Positions 6,875 through 14,262 of a stretch of 16,222 nucleotides of DNA are shown piece after piece. This stretch comes from DASTGO01 sp035719045 (lineage in GTDB: Bacteria; Actinomycetota; Actinomycetes; Actinomycetales; Kineosporiaceae): positions 1 to 16,222 of the forward strand of contig DASTGO010000486.1 in assembly GCA_035719045.1 (NCBI GenBank), read 5' to 3'. Positions within the stretch are counted from its first letter, which is position 1. Every line of letters begins with the position of its first letter. Below the pieces are notes generated by a model. The model was given only the letters and a program-made list of their open reading frames with translations. It was not told the DNA's origin and searched no databases. Position numbers and translations under genes: made by a program.

Positions 6875-8370
6875 GGCGTCACCTTCCGGGTGCGGGTGCG
6901 GGTGCGGGCGGTCGCGGGCTCTGCCGTGGCCGTGGCTGCGGGACTGGTCGCGGCGGACGTCCGGCGGGTGGCGGTGTCGGCGGGCGAGGTCCTCTTGGCA
7001 GGTGAGGTCTTCTTGGCGGCCGGGGACCTCTTCGCCGCGGTGGCCTTGCGTGTCGCGGCCGGCGCCTGCTCCCCGGTGGCCTCGGCGGCGTTCCCCCCGG
7101 CTGCCGCGTTGCCGGGCGGAGCCCAGGGGCCGGTGGCGGTGGCGCCGAGGTCCCCCGCGGCCAGCCGCAGCCGCAGCGGTGACCCGTCCGGTACGCAGGC
7201 CGGATCCCGGACCACGCTGCCGTCGGTGGTCTGGACGACCGCGTACCCGCGGGCCAGTGTCGCGGCCGGGGACAGCGCCTCGACCCGTTCGGCGAGATGC
7301 CGGATGTCGTCGGCGGCGCGGTCAAGCCGGGAGCAGATCGCCTGCCGGGCCCGGGCCGTCAGCCCCGTGACCACCTCGGCGTGCCCGGCGAGCATCCGGT
7401 AGGGATCCGCCAGCGCCGGGCGGAGCCGCAGCGCGGCCAGGGCGTGGGATTCCCGGTCCAGCCGGGCGTACAGGGCCGCGGAGGCCCGGCTGCGGGCCCT
7501 GGTCAGCCCCGTCAACTCCTCGGCGACGTCCGGCACGATCCGCTTGGCGGCGTCGGTAGGGGTAGAGGCCCGGACGTCGGCGACGAGGTCCAGCAGCGGA
7601 TTGTCGACCTCGTGGCCGATCGCGCTGACCACGGGCGTCCGGCAGGCGGCCACCGCGCGCACCATGGTCTCGTTGCTGAACGGCAGCAGGTCTTCCAGGG
7701 AACCGCCGCCGCGGGCGATGACGATGACGTCGACCAGGGGCTCGGCATCGAGGGCCTGGACCGCGGCGACCACATCGGGGACGGCCCGGACCCCCTGGAC
7801 GGCGACCGCACGGATGTCGAAGGCCACGGCCGGCCAGCGGCGCCGGGCGTTCTCGACGACGTCCCGCTCGGCGGCGCTGGCCCGGCCGCAGACCAGCCCC
7901 ACCCTGCGGGGCAGGAACGGCAGCGGGCGCTTGCGCTCCGCGGCGAACAGTCCCTCCGCGGCGAGCATCCGGCGCAGGTGCTCCAACCGGGCCAGCAACT
8001 CCCCGACCCCGACCGGCCGGAGGTCGTCGGCGGCCAGGCTCAGCGAGCCGCGCCGGGGGTACAGCTGCGGCCGGGCGTGCACCACGACATGGGCACCGTC
8101 GGCGAGCGGTCCCGGCAGCCCGTCGAGCACTCTCGCATGCACGGTGACCTGGAAGGACAGGTCGACGTCGGTGTCGCGGAGGGTGAGGTAGCAGGTCGGC
8201 TGGCCCGGCCGTCGGACGAGTTGCACCACCTGGCCCTCGACCCAGACCCCTGGCGCCTTCGCGATGTAGTCGGTGAGCTTGGCGGTCAGCAGCCGGACCG
8301 GCCAGGGCTGCTGCGGCGTGGTGTCACCGGCCTTCGCGGGCAGCGGGCGGGGAGGCTGGGCGGGGACCAC
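6871..8370 (-). CDS. xseA: Exonuclease VII large subunit with extended basic C-terminal tail
   Basis: Catalytic and DNA-binding subunit of exonuclease VII. An N-terminal OB-fold covers roughly residues 25-120 (PWPVRLLTAKLTDYIAKAPGVWVEGQV, then CYLTLRDTD). The central catalytic domain has RVGLVCGRASAAERDV, VDVIVIARGGGSLEDLLPFSNE and VVSAIGHEVDNPLLDLVADVRASTPTDAA, followed by coiled-coil helices and ARGYAVVQ. The last 85-90 residues are low-complexity Ala/Thr/Pro/Lys/Arg, resembling a histone H1 tail. The open frame reaches an ATG at 8412. I chose GTG 8368-8370 (499 residues) because TACGGT lies exactly 6 nt upstream, the same leaderless geometry as moeA and ispH. The downstream xseB overlaps by 4 nt. 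Identity is firm, the start moderately so. Confidence 0.95.
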   Translation of the reverse strand: MVPAQPPRPLPAKAGDTTPQQPWPVRLLTAKLTDYIAKAPGVWVEGQVVQLVRRPGQPTCYLTLRDTDVDLSFQVTVHARVLDGLPGPLADGAHVVVHARPQLYPRRGSLSLAADDLRPVGVGELLARLEHLRRMLAAEGLFAAERKRPLPFLPRRVGLVCGRASAAERDVVENARRRWPAVAFDIRAVAVQGVRAVPDVVAAVQALDAEPLVDVIVIARGGGSLEDLLPFSNETMVRAVAACRTPVVSAIGHEVDNPLLDLVADVRASTPTDAAKRIVPDVAEELTGLTRARSRASAALYARLDRESHALAALRLRPALADPYRMLAGHAEVVTGLTARARQAICSRLDRAADDIRHLAERVEALSPAATLARGYAVVQTTDGSVVRDPACVPDGSPLRLRLAAGDLGATATGPWAPPGNAAAGGNAAEATGEQAPAATRKATAAKRSPAAKKTSPAKRTSPADTATRRTSAATSPAATATAEPATARTRTRTRKVTP

Positions 8371-8376
8371 GGCATC

Positions 8377-8382
8377 ACCGTA
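8377..8382 (-). promoter_or_regulatory. Putative -10 box of leaderless xseA promoter (TACGGT)
   Basis: On the minus strand TACGGT-GATGCC-GTG places the hexamer 6 nt before an in-frame GTG of xseA. It implies a start 14 codons inside the longest open frame. No -35 match is visible. Confidence 0.5.
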
Positions 8383-8455
8383 GAGGAGGCCCCCGACCGT
8401 CGGCCTCCGCATCCCGCCCCGGCGCCCGGCGGGAGGGGGCCGGGTGAGGCCGACC

Positions 8456-8461
8456 TACCAT
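8456..8461 (+). promoter_or_regulatory. Putative -10 box of leaderless ispH promoter (TACCAT)
   Basis: TACCAT-GGGCGG-GTG places a TANNNT hexamer 6 nt before the ispH start, and there is no good Shine-Dalgarno sequence. It lies about 75 bp from the divergent xseA box. Confidence 0.6.
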
Positions 8462-8467
8462 GGGCGG

Positions 8468-9487
8468 GTGACTGAGGAGCGGACGACGACCGGGCCGGGT
8501 GCTGAGGGAACGGCCGCCGCGGCGGGCCGGGGCCGGGTGCTGCTGGCGGCCCCGCGCGGGTACTGCGCCGGGGTGGACCGGGCGGTGCTCGCCGTGGAGA
8601 AGGCGCTGGAGCACTACGGGCCGCCGGTGTACGTCCGCAAGCAGATCGTCCACAACAAGCACGTCGTGCAGACCCTGGAGGGTCGCGGGGCGGTCTTCGT
8701 CGACGAGACCGACGAGGTTCCTGAGGGTGCCCTGGTGATCTTCTCCGCGCACGGGGTGTCCCCGGTGGTGCACGAGCAGGCCGCCGGGCGCGGGCTGCGC
8801 ACGATCGACGCGACCTGCCCCCTGGTCACCAAGGTCCACAAGGAGGCGGTCCGGTTCGCCGCCGCCGACTTCGACATCCTGCTCATCGGCCATGCCGGTC
8901 ACGAGGAGGTCGAGGGGACGGCGGGGGAGGCTCCGGACCACATCCAGGTGGTCAACGGCCCCGAGCAGGCGGAACAGGTCGTGGTGCGCGACCCGTCCCG
9001 GGTGGTGTGGCTGTCCCAGACCACCCTGTCGGTCGACGAGACCATGGAGACGGTGCGCCGGCTGCGGGCCCGTTTCCCGCAGTTGCAGGATCCGCCGAGC
9101 GGAGACATCTGCTACGCCACGCAGAACCGGCAGGTCGCGGTGAAGAAGATCGCGGCGGAGTCCGATCTGGTGATCGTCGTCGGCTCGAGCAACTCCTCGA
9201 ACTCGGTCCGGCTGGTCGAGGTGGCGCTGGAGCACGGTGCCCGGGCCGCCTACCGGGTGGACAACGCGGGGGAGATCCTCCCGCAGTGGCTGGACGGTGT
9301 CGGCACGGTGGGAGTGACCTCGGGGGCGTCGGTCCCGGAGGTGCTGGTCCAGGAGGTGCTCGCGCTGCTGGCCGAACGCGGCTTCGCGGCGGCCGAGGAG
9401 GTCGTCACCGCTGAGGAGGACCTGCTGTTCTCATTGCCGCGCGAACTGCACCGCGACCTCAAGGCCGCCGGGGCGTCCGCCGGCTGA
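8468..9487 (+). CDS. ispH: 4-hydroxy-3-methylbut-2-enyl diphosphate reductase
   Basis: Last enzyme of the MEP pathway. It reduces HMBPP to isopentenyl and dimethylallyl diphosphate on a [4Fe-4S] cluster in the cytoplasm. The 339-residue protein has the three cluster cysteines C33 (RGYCAGVDRA), C117 (DATCPLVTKVH) and C215 (DICYATQNRQ). Substrate-binding residues include H62 (VHN), H95 (SAHGVSP), H145 and E147 (GHAGHEEVEG), and the block around SNSSNS at 241-246. An open frame starts 8 codons upstream (GTG 8444), but the GTG at 8468 follows a TACCAT box by 6 nt and is preferred. The first 24 residues are a poorly conserved Thr/Gly/Ala extension. Divergent ispH and xseA next to each other is a conserved actinobacterial arrangement. 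Identity is certain. Confidence 0.97.
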   Translation: MTEERTTTGPGAEGTAAAAGRGRVLLAAPRGYCAGVDRAVLAVEKALEHYGPPVYVRKQIVHNKHVVQTLEGRGAVFVDETDEVPEGALVIFSAHGVSPVVHEQAAGRGLRTIDATCPLVTKVHKEAVRFAAADFDILLIGHAGHEEVEGTAGEAPDHIQVVNGPEQAEQVVVRDPSRVVWLSQTTLSVDETMETVRRLRARFPQLQDPPSGDICYATQNRQVAVKKIAAESDLVIVVGSSNSSNSVRLVEVALEHGARAAYRVDNAGEILPQWLDGVGTVGVTSGASVPEVLVQEVLALLAERGFAAAEEVVTAEEDLLFSLPRELHRDLKAAGASAG

Positions 9488-9496
9488 CCCGGCGAG

Positions 9497-9544
9497 GTCA
9501 GCGGATCCGGATCGTCAGCGGATCCGGATCGTCAGCGGATCCGG
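9497..9544. repeat. 17-bp tandem repeat, 2.8 copies, downstream of ispH
   Basis: The unit GTCAGCGGATCCGGATC is perfect at 9497-9513 and 9514-9530 and partial at 9531-9544. It lies in the 112-bp gap between the convergent ispH and PTH2-domain genes. No separate hairpin terminator was found there; each unit contains the palindrome GGATCC. Confidence 0.9.
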
Positions 9545-9599
9545 TGGGTCCAGGCGCTGCCGCCCCGGAACAGCTGCCCGCTGCGGGCCGGGGGCCCGG

Positions 9600-10403
9600 T
9601 CAGCCGTCCCAGGCGGCGACCGCGGTCAGCGTCCCCGGTTCGACCTCGGTGAACCCGGCGTCCCGGACCGTGACCGGCGCGTTCCCGAGCCACCGCCGCC
9701 ACTCCCGCTCGCCGGGCAGGACCACCCGGACCGCGAACTCCTGCGCGCGCCAGCGATCCAGCACCGGGGCGAGCTCGGGCGGCTGCAGCGCCATCCAGGC
9801 CAGCTGCGCGGCGTGACCGGTCTGGGCGGCCGCCTTGCCCGTGGTCATCGCCGCCAGCGGGTTGAGCGCGACGGTGACCAGCAGACCCTCCCCGCCGGGG
9901 GAGATGTCCCCGTCCCGGGGCAGATCCGTGCCGGCGACCTGCAACCTGGACAGCTCCCGGGGGACGGCGTCGGTCGGCCCGGGGACGAACGCCCTGACCA
10001 CCGTTCCCTTCCGGTCCACCTCGACGTGTTCGAGCACCCCGGTCGCGGCGAACGTCGCACCCCGGCCGCGCCGGACGACCTTGCGGATCCGCCCGTCCAT
10101 CCAGTGGCGCACATACGGGGTCCACCGGCCGTCGACGCTGCGTGGATCGGTGAGCAGCCGGACCACGGCTTCCCCGGCCGCCGCGCACACGGCCAGATGC
10201 CCGGGACGGTCCGGACGGTCGTCGCGGATCGCCAGTTGCATCGCCCAGGGTCCGCCGTCCATCGCGAACGGCTCCCGTCGAGCGGGCTGCTCGGCTCCGG
10301 TCCGGCCGGTCCTGTCGCGTTCGGCGGCCGGCTGGTCGCGGCTGGGCTGGTCGGGATCGGGCTGGTCGGGGCTGGGCTGGTCGGGATCGGGCTGGTCGGT
10401 CAC
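9600..10403 (-). CDS. PTH2-domain protein (peptidyl-tRNA hydrolase-like)
   Basis: The C-terminal third resembles the Pth2 family: LLVTVALNPLAAMTTGKAAAQTGHAAQLAW at about 174-203 matches the Pth2 helix motif GK-x-AAQ-x-x-HA that carries the active-site Lys and His. Pth2 enzymes release tRNA from stalled peptidyl-tRNA. The middle part (52-160: WAMQLAIR, WTPYVRHWMDGRIRKVVRRGRG, RAFVPGPTDAVPRELSRLQVAGTDL) recurs in actinobacterial proteins of this kind, so the protein is larger than a minimal Pth2 (about 115 residues). Activity is unproven. The N-terminus is a D-Q-P-rich repeat of about 23 residues encoded by a 30-bp tandem repeat. The GTG start overlaps the rmuC stop as GTGA, so translation is probably coupled to rmuC. 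It converges on ispH. Confidence 0.75.
   Translation of the reverse strand: MTDQPDPDQPSPDQPDPDQPSRDQPAAERDRTGRTGAEQPARREPFAMDGGPWAMQLAIRDDRPDRPGHLAVCAAAGEAVVRLLTDPRSVDGRWTPYVRHWMDGRIRKVVRRGRGATFAATGVLEHVEVDRKGTVVRAFVPGPTDAVPRELSRLQVAGTDLPRDGDISPGGEGLLVTVALNPLAAMTTGKAAAQTGHAAQLAWMALQPPELAPVLDRWRAQEFAVRVVLPGEREWRRWLGNAPVTVRDAGFTEVEPGTLTAVAAWDG
10330..10399. repeat. 30-bp tandem repeat, 2.3 copies, encoding the N-terminal Asp-Gln-Pro repeats
   Basis: Units 10330-10359 and 10360-10389 differ at one base, with a further 10-nt partial copy to 10399. Each unit encodes ten residues of the DQP-rich N-terminus of the PTH2-domain protein. The length is a multiple of three, so copy-number change keeps the frame. 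Confidence 0.9.
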
Positions 10404-11653
10404 CCGGTCATTCTCGCCGCGGCGGGACCGTCGTCCCGGTGGCCCTCGGGCCGGTGGCTCCCGCTGTCGGAGCTTCCCCCGGGCCGGTGGCGATCGCCGC
10501 CGAACGCCCCGGCGGGCAGGCCTCCGGCACCGAGGTCCGCGTCGATCAGCTCGACGGCGGTCAGCGGGCGCGGGGCTACCTCGATCACCTCGTTCGCGGG
10601 CAGTTCCAGGTCGGTGACATCGAGTTCGCGGATCCGCCGGGCGGTGACCAGGACCCGCCGTTCCAGGGTGCCGACCAGGGCGTTGTAGTCCTCGACGGCG
10701 CGCTGCAGGGTCCGCCCGAGCCGGCCGGTGTGGGAACCGAGGGTGGCCAGCCTGCCGTAGAGCTCGCGACCGAGGGCGAACAACTCCCGGGCGCTGCCGG
10801 TGACCGCCTCGGTCTGCCAGGTCAGCGCGACGGTGCGCAACAGGGCGAGCAGGGTGGTCGGGGTGGCCAGCACCACCCGGCGGGACATCGCGTACTCCAG
10901 CAGGGTGGGGTCGGCGGAGCAGGCGGCCGCGAGGAAGGCCTCGCCCGGCACGAAGCAGACGACGACCTCGGGTGTGGGGTCGAAGGCCCGCCAGTACTCC
11001 TTGCCGGCCAGGGTGTCGACGTGGCCGCGCAGGGCCCGGGCGTGCGCCGCAGCCGCCTCGGACTGCCGGCGGGGGTCGCCCGGGGCCTCGCTGGCCTCCA
11101 GGAAGGCCGCCAGCGGGGCCTTGGCGTCGACCACGACATGCTTGCCGCCGGGCAGGTGGACCACGAGGTCGGGGCGGACCCCGGTGCCGTCCGGCGTGGC
11201 CGACACCGCCTGGGTGGTGAAGTCGACCCGGGCCAGCATGCCGGCGTGCTCGACCACCCGGCGCAGCTGCACCTCGCCCCAGGAACCGCGGGCGTTCGGC
11301 GAGCGCAGGGCGCCGGCCAGGGCAGCGGTCTGGGCGCGCAGGGCCTCACTGTCGGAGCGGGCGGCGCTGAGCTGTGCACCGAGCTGGGCGTACTGGGCGA
11401 CCCGGTCCCGTTCCAGGACGCGGACCTGCTCCTCCACCCGGCCCAACGCGGAGGCCAGCGGGGCCAGGGTGGCGGCCAGTTCCCGGTCGTGTTCGGTGCT
11501 GCATTCCAGGTCGGTGACCCGTTCCCGGAGCAGGTTCCGCTCGGCGAGCAGGGCCGCCTGCTGCCCGCGGGCCACCAGCCGGGCCAGCGCGGTGGCGGCC
11601 GCGGCGCCGAGGATCAGGCCGATGAGCAGGGTGAACAGCGTGGTGACGCTCAT
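10400..11653 (-). CDS. rmuC: DNA recombination protein RmuC homologue
   Basis: RmuC proteins carry a predicted nuclease-like core and limit recombination at inverted repeats; the biochemical role is not settled. The 417-residue protein begins with a membrane-anchor helix at about 5-27, then a coiled-coil region (28-115). The conserved core follows: RGSWGEVQLRRVVEHAGM (122-139), GVRPDLVVHLPGGKHVVVDAKAPLAAFLEA (158-187), VVCFVPGEAFLAAA (231-244) and VVLATPTTLLALLRTVALTWQ (260-280). A further coiled coil and a disordered His/Arg/Gly/Asp-rich tail from about 375 complete it. The ATG (11651-11653) has AGGG at 7 nt. The stop overlaps the start of the PTH2-domain gene by 4 nt, so the pair is an operon. 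Identity is firm. Confidence 0.93.
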   Translation of the reverse strand: MSVTTLFTLLIGLILGAAAATALARLVARGQQAALLAERNLLRERVTDLECSTEHDRELAATLAPLASALGRVEEQVRVLERDRVAQYAQLGAQLSAARSDSEALRAQTAALAGALRSPNARGSWGEVQLRRVVEHAGMLARVDFTTQAVSATPDGTGVRPDLVVHLPGGKHVVVDAKAPLAAFLEASEAPGDPRRQSEAAAAHARALRGHVDTLAGKEYWRAFDPTPEVVVCFVPGEAFLAAACSADPTLLEYAMSRRVVLATPTTLLALLRTVALTWQTEAVTGSARELFALGRELYGRLATLGSHTGRLGRTLQRAVEDYNALVGTLERRVLVTARRIRELDVTDLELPANEVIEVAPRPLTAVELIDADLGAGGLPAGAFGGDRHRPGGSSDSGSHRPEGHRDDGPAAARMTG

Positions 11654-11887
11654 GGGGCCACCCTGTCAGCGGCCACCGACAGTCCCGGATCGGCGCCGGG
11701 GGACGGCGGCGGACCGCGCTACCACCGGTGCGGGGTGACCGTCGGCGTCGAAGGTGCGATTCGGTGCCGGCCGGGTGCACCGTGGAGGACCGCGCCACCG
11801 CTGCCGATGAGCGATCGCGGCACGGTCACCCGTCCGGGGCCCGCCCCCCGCCCGACATCCGGGGGCGGACCCCGGACGGGGTCCGGT
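11654..11887. other. Intergenic region between GH3 and rmuC genes
   Basis: No gene is seen in these 234 bp. It contains the GH3 terminator hairpin (11866-11885) and a 10-nt inverted pair, GGGTGACCGT (11733-11742) and ACGGTCACCC (11822-11831), 79 nt apart. A short CTGTC-N10-GACAG symmetry lies just upstream of rmuC (about 11663-11682). No convincing promoter hexamers for rmuC could be chosen. Confidence 0.6.
11866..11885 (-). terminator. Hairpin terminator of the GH3 gene
   Basis: CGGACCCCG (11866-11874) and CGGGGTCCG (11877-11885) are perfect complements separated by 2 nt. The structure starts 2 nt after the GH3 stop codon (TGA on the minus strand, 11888-11890). No T-run, as is common in this GC range. 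Confidence 0.65.
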
Positions 11888-14041
11888 TCAGCGGGTGGCC
11901 GAGGCGGCCTCCTGCCGGGCGAACGTCGACGCGAGCGCCGCCCGCTGCGCCGGCTGGTCCTGCGCGGCCAGGAACGCCTGCTCGGCGGAGCGCCGGGCGT
12001 CGTCGTCCTGCGTGGTCAGGCCCCAGCCGTAGGGGTACAGCGGGTCGTAGTTCGCGTCGCCGAGGTTGATCGGCTCCTGGGCGACGGTTCGCGGCCACGT
12101 CATCGGCAGCTTGCCGGTGAACGGCCGGGTGCCGAACAGCACGTCAGCCACGCCCTCGCCCTCGCTGCCGGGCAGCCATGAGGCGACCAGGGCGTCGATC
12201 TCGCCGAGCTGCTGCGGGTCGAGCTGCAGCGGGCGACCGGAGACCACCGACACCACGCAGGTCTTGACCTGGGTGCAGACGGTGTCGACGGCGTGCCTGT
12301 CGGCGCCGGACAGCTGCATGGTCTTCTGCGGGCGAGGCGCCCCGTGGTCGTTGGGGTCATCGGCCCACAGCGGACCGCCGACGTCGCCGTAGCCCTCGGC
12401 GTAGGGGGTCTCGCCGACGACGACGATCCCGGTGTCGTAGCCGGTGACCGGGGCCGAGGCATCCTTGCTGTAGGTCACCGTGGCGTGCTTCGCGGCGTCC
12501 TGGATCCCCCGCAGGATGGTTGTTCCCGGGATGGTCCTGCCCGACTCGCCCTGCCAGGTAGTGGTCCAGCCGCCCGCCTGGTTGCCGAGGTCGTCGGCGT
12601 TGCTGCCGGCCACGTAGATCTTCCCGGAACTCTTCAGCGGCAAGGCGTTCCCGGTGTTCCTCAGCAGGACCTGCGAGGCGGCGACCGCCTGCCGGGCGAC
12701 GGCCCGGTGTTCCGCGGAGCCGATCTGCGGGATGCCGCTGCGGTCGGTGAACGGGTGCTCGAACAGGCCGAGTTCGAACTTGGCGGTGAGGATGCGGCGG
12801 ACGGCGTCGTCGATCCGGTTCGGGGGCACCCGTCCCGCCGCCACCTCGGCTGCCAGCAGTTGCGCGAACTGCGGCGCGGTGTTCGGCTCCATGAACATGT
12901 CGATACCGGCGTTGACCCCGGTGCGGACCTTGTAGGCGGTCAGGCCGGAGTTCGTCGCGTCGGACGGGTCGGGGATCTGGTGGATGCCCTCCCAGTCGCT
13001 GATCACGAAGCCGTGGAAGCCGAAGGAGTTCTTCAGGACGCCGGTGATCAGCTCCTGGTCGGCGTGCATCTTGACCGGGGGCGCGCCGGGAACGTCGGCC
13101 CACTGCACGCTGGAGAACGACGGCATCACCGAGCCGACGTGGTGCTGCTGAACCGCGGGGGCGTACTGCTGCAAGGCCTTCGACCGGAACGTCGGGTGGT
13201 CGACGATGTCGACGCCCTGGTCGATCGGGTAGGCGTCGGGTCCGGGCTTGCCGGTGCCGTAGCGGGTCAGGCCGTCCCCGGCGTAGTGCTTGGCGGTGGC
13301 CAGGACCCGGTCGGGGCGGGACAGGTCCTCGCCGCCGTTGCCCTGGAACCCGTCGATCGCGGTCTCCATCCGCTCGACCAGCAGCGGATTCTCGCCGAAG
13401 CTCTCGTAGGTCCGGCCCCAGCGGTCGTCCTGGGCGGCGCAGATGCAGGGCGCGAACACCCACTGTGGCCCGCTGGCCCGGGTCTCGGCGCCGGCGATGT
13501 GCTCGACCCGCTCGACCAGTTGCGGGTCGCGCGTGGCACCGAGGCCGATGTTGTGCGGGAAGACGGTGGCGCCGTAGAGGTTCCCGTCGCCGTGCACGGT
13601 GTCGATGCCGTACAGCAGCGGGATGTGCAGCCGGGTACTCAAGGCCTCTCGCTGGAAGCTGTCGATCAGGTCGGCCCAGGCGGTCGGGGTGTTCGGCGTG
13701 GGGGTCGAGCCGCCGCCGGACAGCAGGCTGCCGAGGTTCTGCGAGGCGACCAGGGTCGGGTCGGAGACGGCGCGAGCGCGTTCCGCCTGGGTCATCTGGC
13801 CGATCTTCTCCGCCGGCGTCATCCGGGACAGCAGGTCGGCGACGCGGGCCTCGATCGGCAGTCGCGGGTTCTCGTAGGGGAGCGCTGTGCCGGTCCCGGT
13901 CCCGGTCCCGGTCCCGGTGGAGGTGCCGGTGCCTGGGGAGGTGGAGCACCCGCCGGTGGCGAGGGTGACGGCGGCCAGGACGGCCGCGGCCGCGCCGCCG
14001 GCCAGTCGGTGGCGGGGACGGACGGACCGGATCGTTCGCAC
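11888..14041 (-). CDS. Secreted glycoside hydrolase family 3 lipoprotein (beta-glucosidase / exo-beta-glucanase type)
   Basis: Probably releases glucose from beta-glucans or cello-oligosaccharides outside the membrane. The 717-residue protein begins with a lipoprotein-like signal peptide (positive residues, hydrophobic 13-28, TGGC with C32 as likely lipidated Cys). A Gly-Thr linker (37-52) follows. The GH3 barrel domain has MTPAEKIGQMTQ (74-85), YGIDTVHGDGN (144-154), ATAKHYAGDG (248-257) and FVISDWEGI (345-353), with D349 as the nucleophile. The second domain carries VVVGETPYAEGYGD (540-553), the block that holds the acid/base Glu in barley ExoI-like enzymes, plus SGRPL and the GKLPMTWPRT ending. 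About 40 extra residues form an Ala/Gln-rich tail. The GTG start (14039-14041) has GGAGGAAGGAG 8 nt upstream, a very strong Shine-Dalgarno sequence. Transcribed divergently from ychF. Confidence 0.95.
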   Translation of the reverse strand: MRTIRSVRPRHRLAGGAAAAVLAAVTLATGGCSTSPGTGTSTGTGTGTGTGTALPYENPRLPIEARVADLLSRMTPAEKIGQMTQAERARAVSDPTLVASQNLGSLLSGGGSTPTPNTPTAWADLIDSFQREALSTRLHIPLLYGIDTVHGDGNLYGATVFPHNIGLGATRDPQLVERVEHIAGAETRASGPQWVFAPCICAAQDDRWGRTYESFGENPLLVERMETAIDGFQGNGGEDLSRPDRVLATAKHYAGDGLTRYGTGKPGPDAYPIDQGVDIVDHPTFRSKALQQYAPAVQQHHVGSVMPSFSSVQWADVPGAPPVKMHADQELITGVLKNSFGFHGFVISDWEGIHQIPDPSDATNSGLTAYKVRTGVNAGIDMFMEPNTAPQFAQLLAAEVAAGRVPPNRIDDAVRRILTAKFELGLFEHPFTDRSGIPQIGSAEHRAVARQAVAASQVLLRNTGNALPLKSSGKIYVAGSNADDLGNQAGGWTTTWQGESGRTIPGTTILRGIQDAAKHATVTYSKDASAPVTGYDTGIVVVGETPYAEGYGDVGGPLWADDPNDHGAPRPQKTMQLSGADRHAVDTVCTQVKTCVVSVVSGRPLQLDPQQLGEIDALVASWLPGSEGEGVADVLFGTRPFTGKLPMTWPRTVAQEPINLGDANYDPLYPYGWGLTTQDDDARRSAEQAFLAAQDQPAQRAALASTFARQEAASATR
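13890..13919. repeat. Hexanucleotide repeat (CCGGTC, five units) encoding the Gly-Thr linker
   Basis: CCGGTC occurs four times in a row (13890-13913), then CCGGTG. On the coding strand it gives Gly-Thr dipeptides just after the lipid-anchor cysteine. Slippage would change linker length without a frameshift. Confidence 0.9.
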
Positions 14042-14079
14042 CGCGGGGACTCCTTCCTCCGATCACCTCATCGGGGCGG

Positions 14080-14091
14080 GATAGCGCTCTC
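14080..14091. promoter_or_regulatory. Operator-like palindrome GATAGCGCTCTC upstream of the GH3 gene
   Basis: The core AGCGCT is a perfect palindrome, and 10 of 12 positions are symmetric. Cellulose/beta-glucoside regulators of the LacI family (CelR type) bind palindromes centred on AGCGCT, so it fits control of a beta-glucosidase. It lies 39 bp upstream of the GH3 start codon. Confidence 0.45.
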
Positions 14092-14247
14092 TTTGCGGTT
14101 TGGCCGTTTCTACCGGAATTCTCGGCGTGGCGTAAGGGGTTGGTGTGACGGGTGTGCTCAGTGTGGCGCAATCGCTCCTCGAGCCCACCTGTCCCGTGTC
14201 CCGGTCCTGCGGCGGGGTCGGCGGGAGGCAGGGGCCCACCGGGCCGG

Positions 14248-14253
14248 TAGACT
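14248..14253 (+). promoter_or_regulatory. Putative -10 box of leaderless or near-leaderless ychF promoter (TAGACT)
   Basis: TAGACT is followed by 9 nt and then the ychF GTG, with no Shine-Dalgarno sequence between. The transcript should begin at or within about 2 nt of the start codon. Confidence 0.55.
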
Positions 14254-14262
14254 CCCGTCCTC

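Larger units (their letters stand above)
14042..14262. other. Divergent promoter region between GH3 and ychF genes
   Basis: 221 bp without a gene. It holds the GH3 Shine-Dalgarno sequence, a LacI/CelR-type palindrome (14080-14091), a relatively AT-rich stretch at about 14090-14130, and the ychF -10 box (14248-14253). The GH3 promoter hexamers could not be fixed. Confidence 0.6.

Noticed and set aside
9497..9544. Tandem repeats considered as a CRISPR remnant
   Set aside because: The units are directly adjacent with no spacers, and no cas-like genes are present.
9532..10188. 218-codon minus-strand open frame overlapping the PTH2-domain gene
   Set aside because: It is a frame shadow; the 9600-10403 frame has the Pth2 motif and start-stop overlap with rmuC.
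10439..12181. 580-codon open frame antisense to rmuC
   Set aside because: No motifs and low-complexity Gly/Ala/Arg content; the RmuC frame is clearly conserved.
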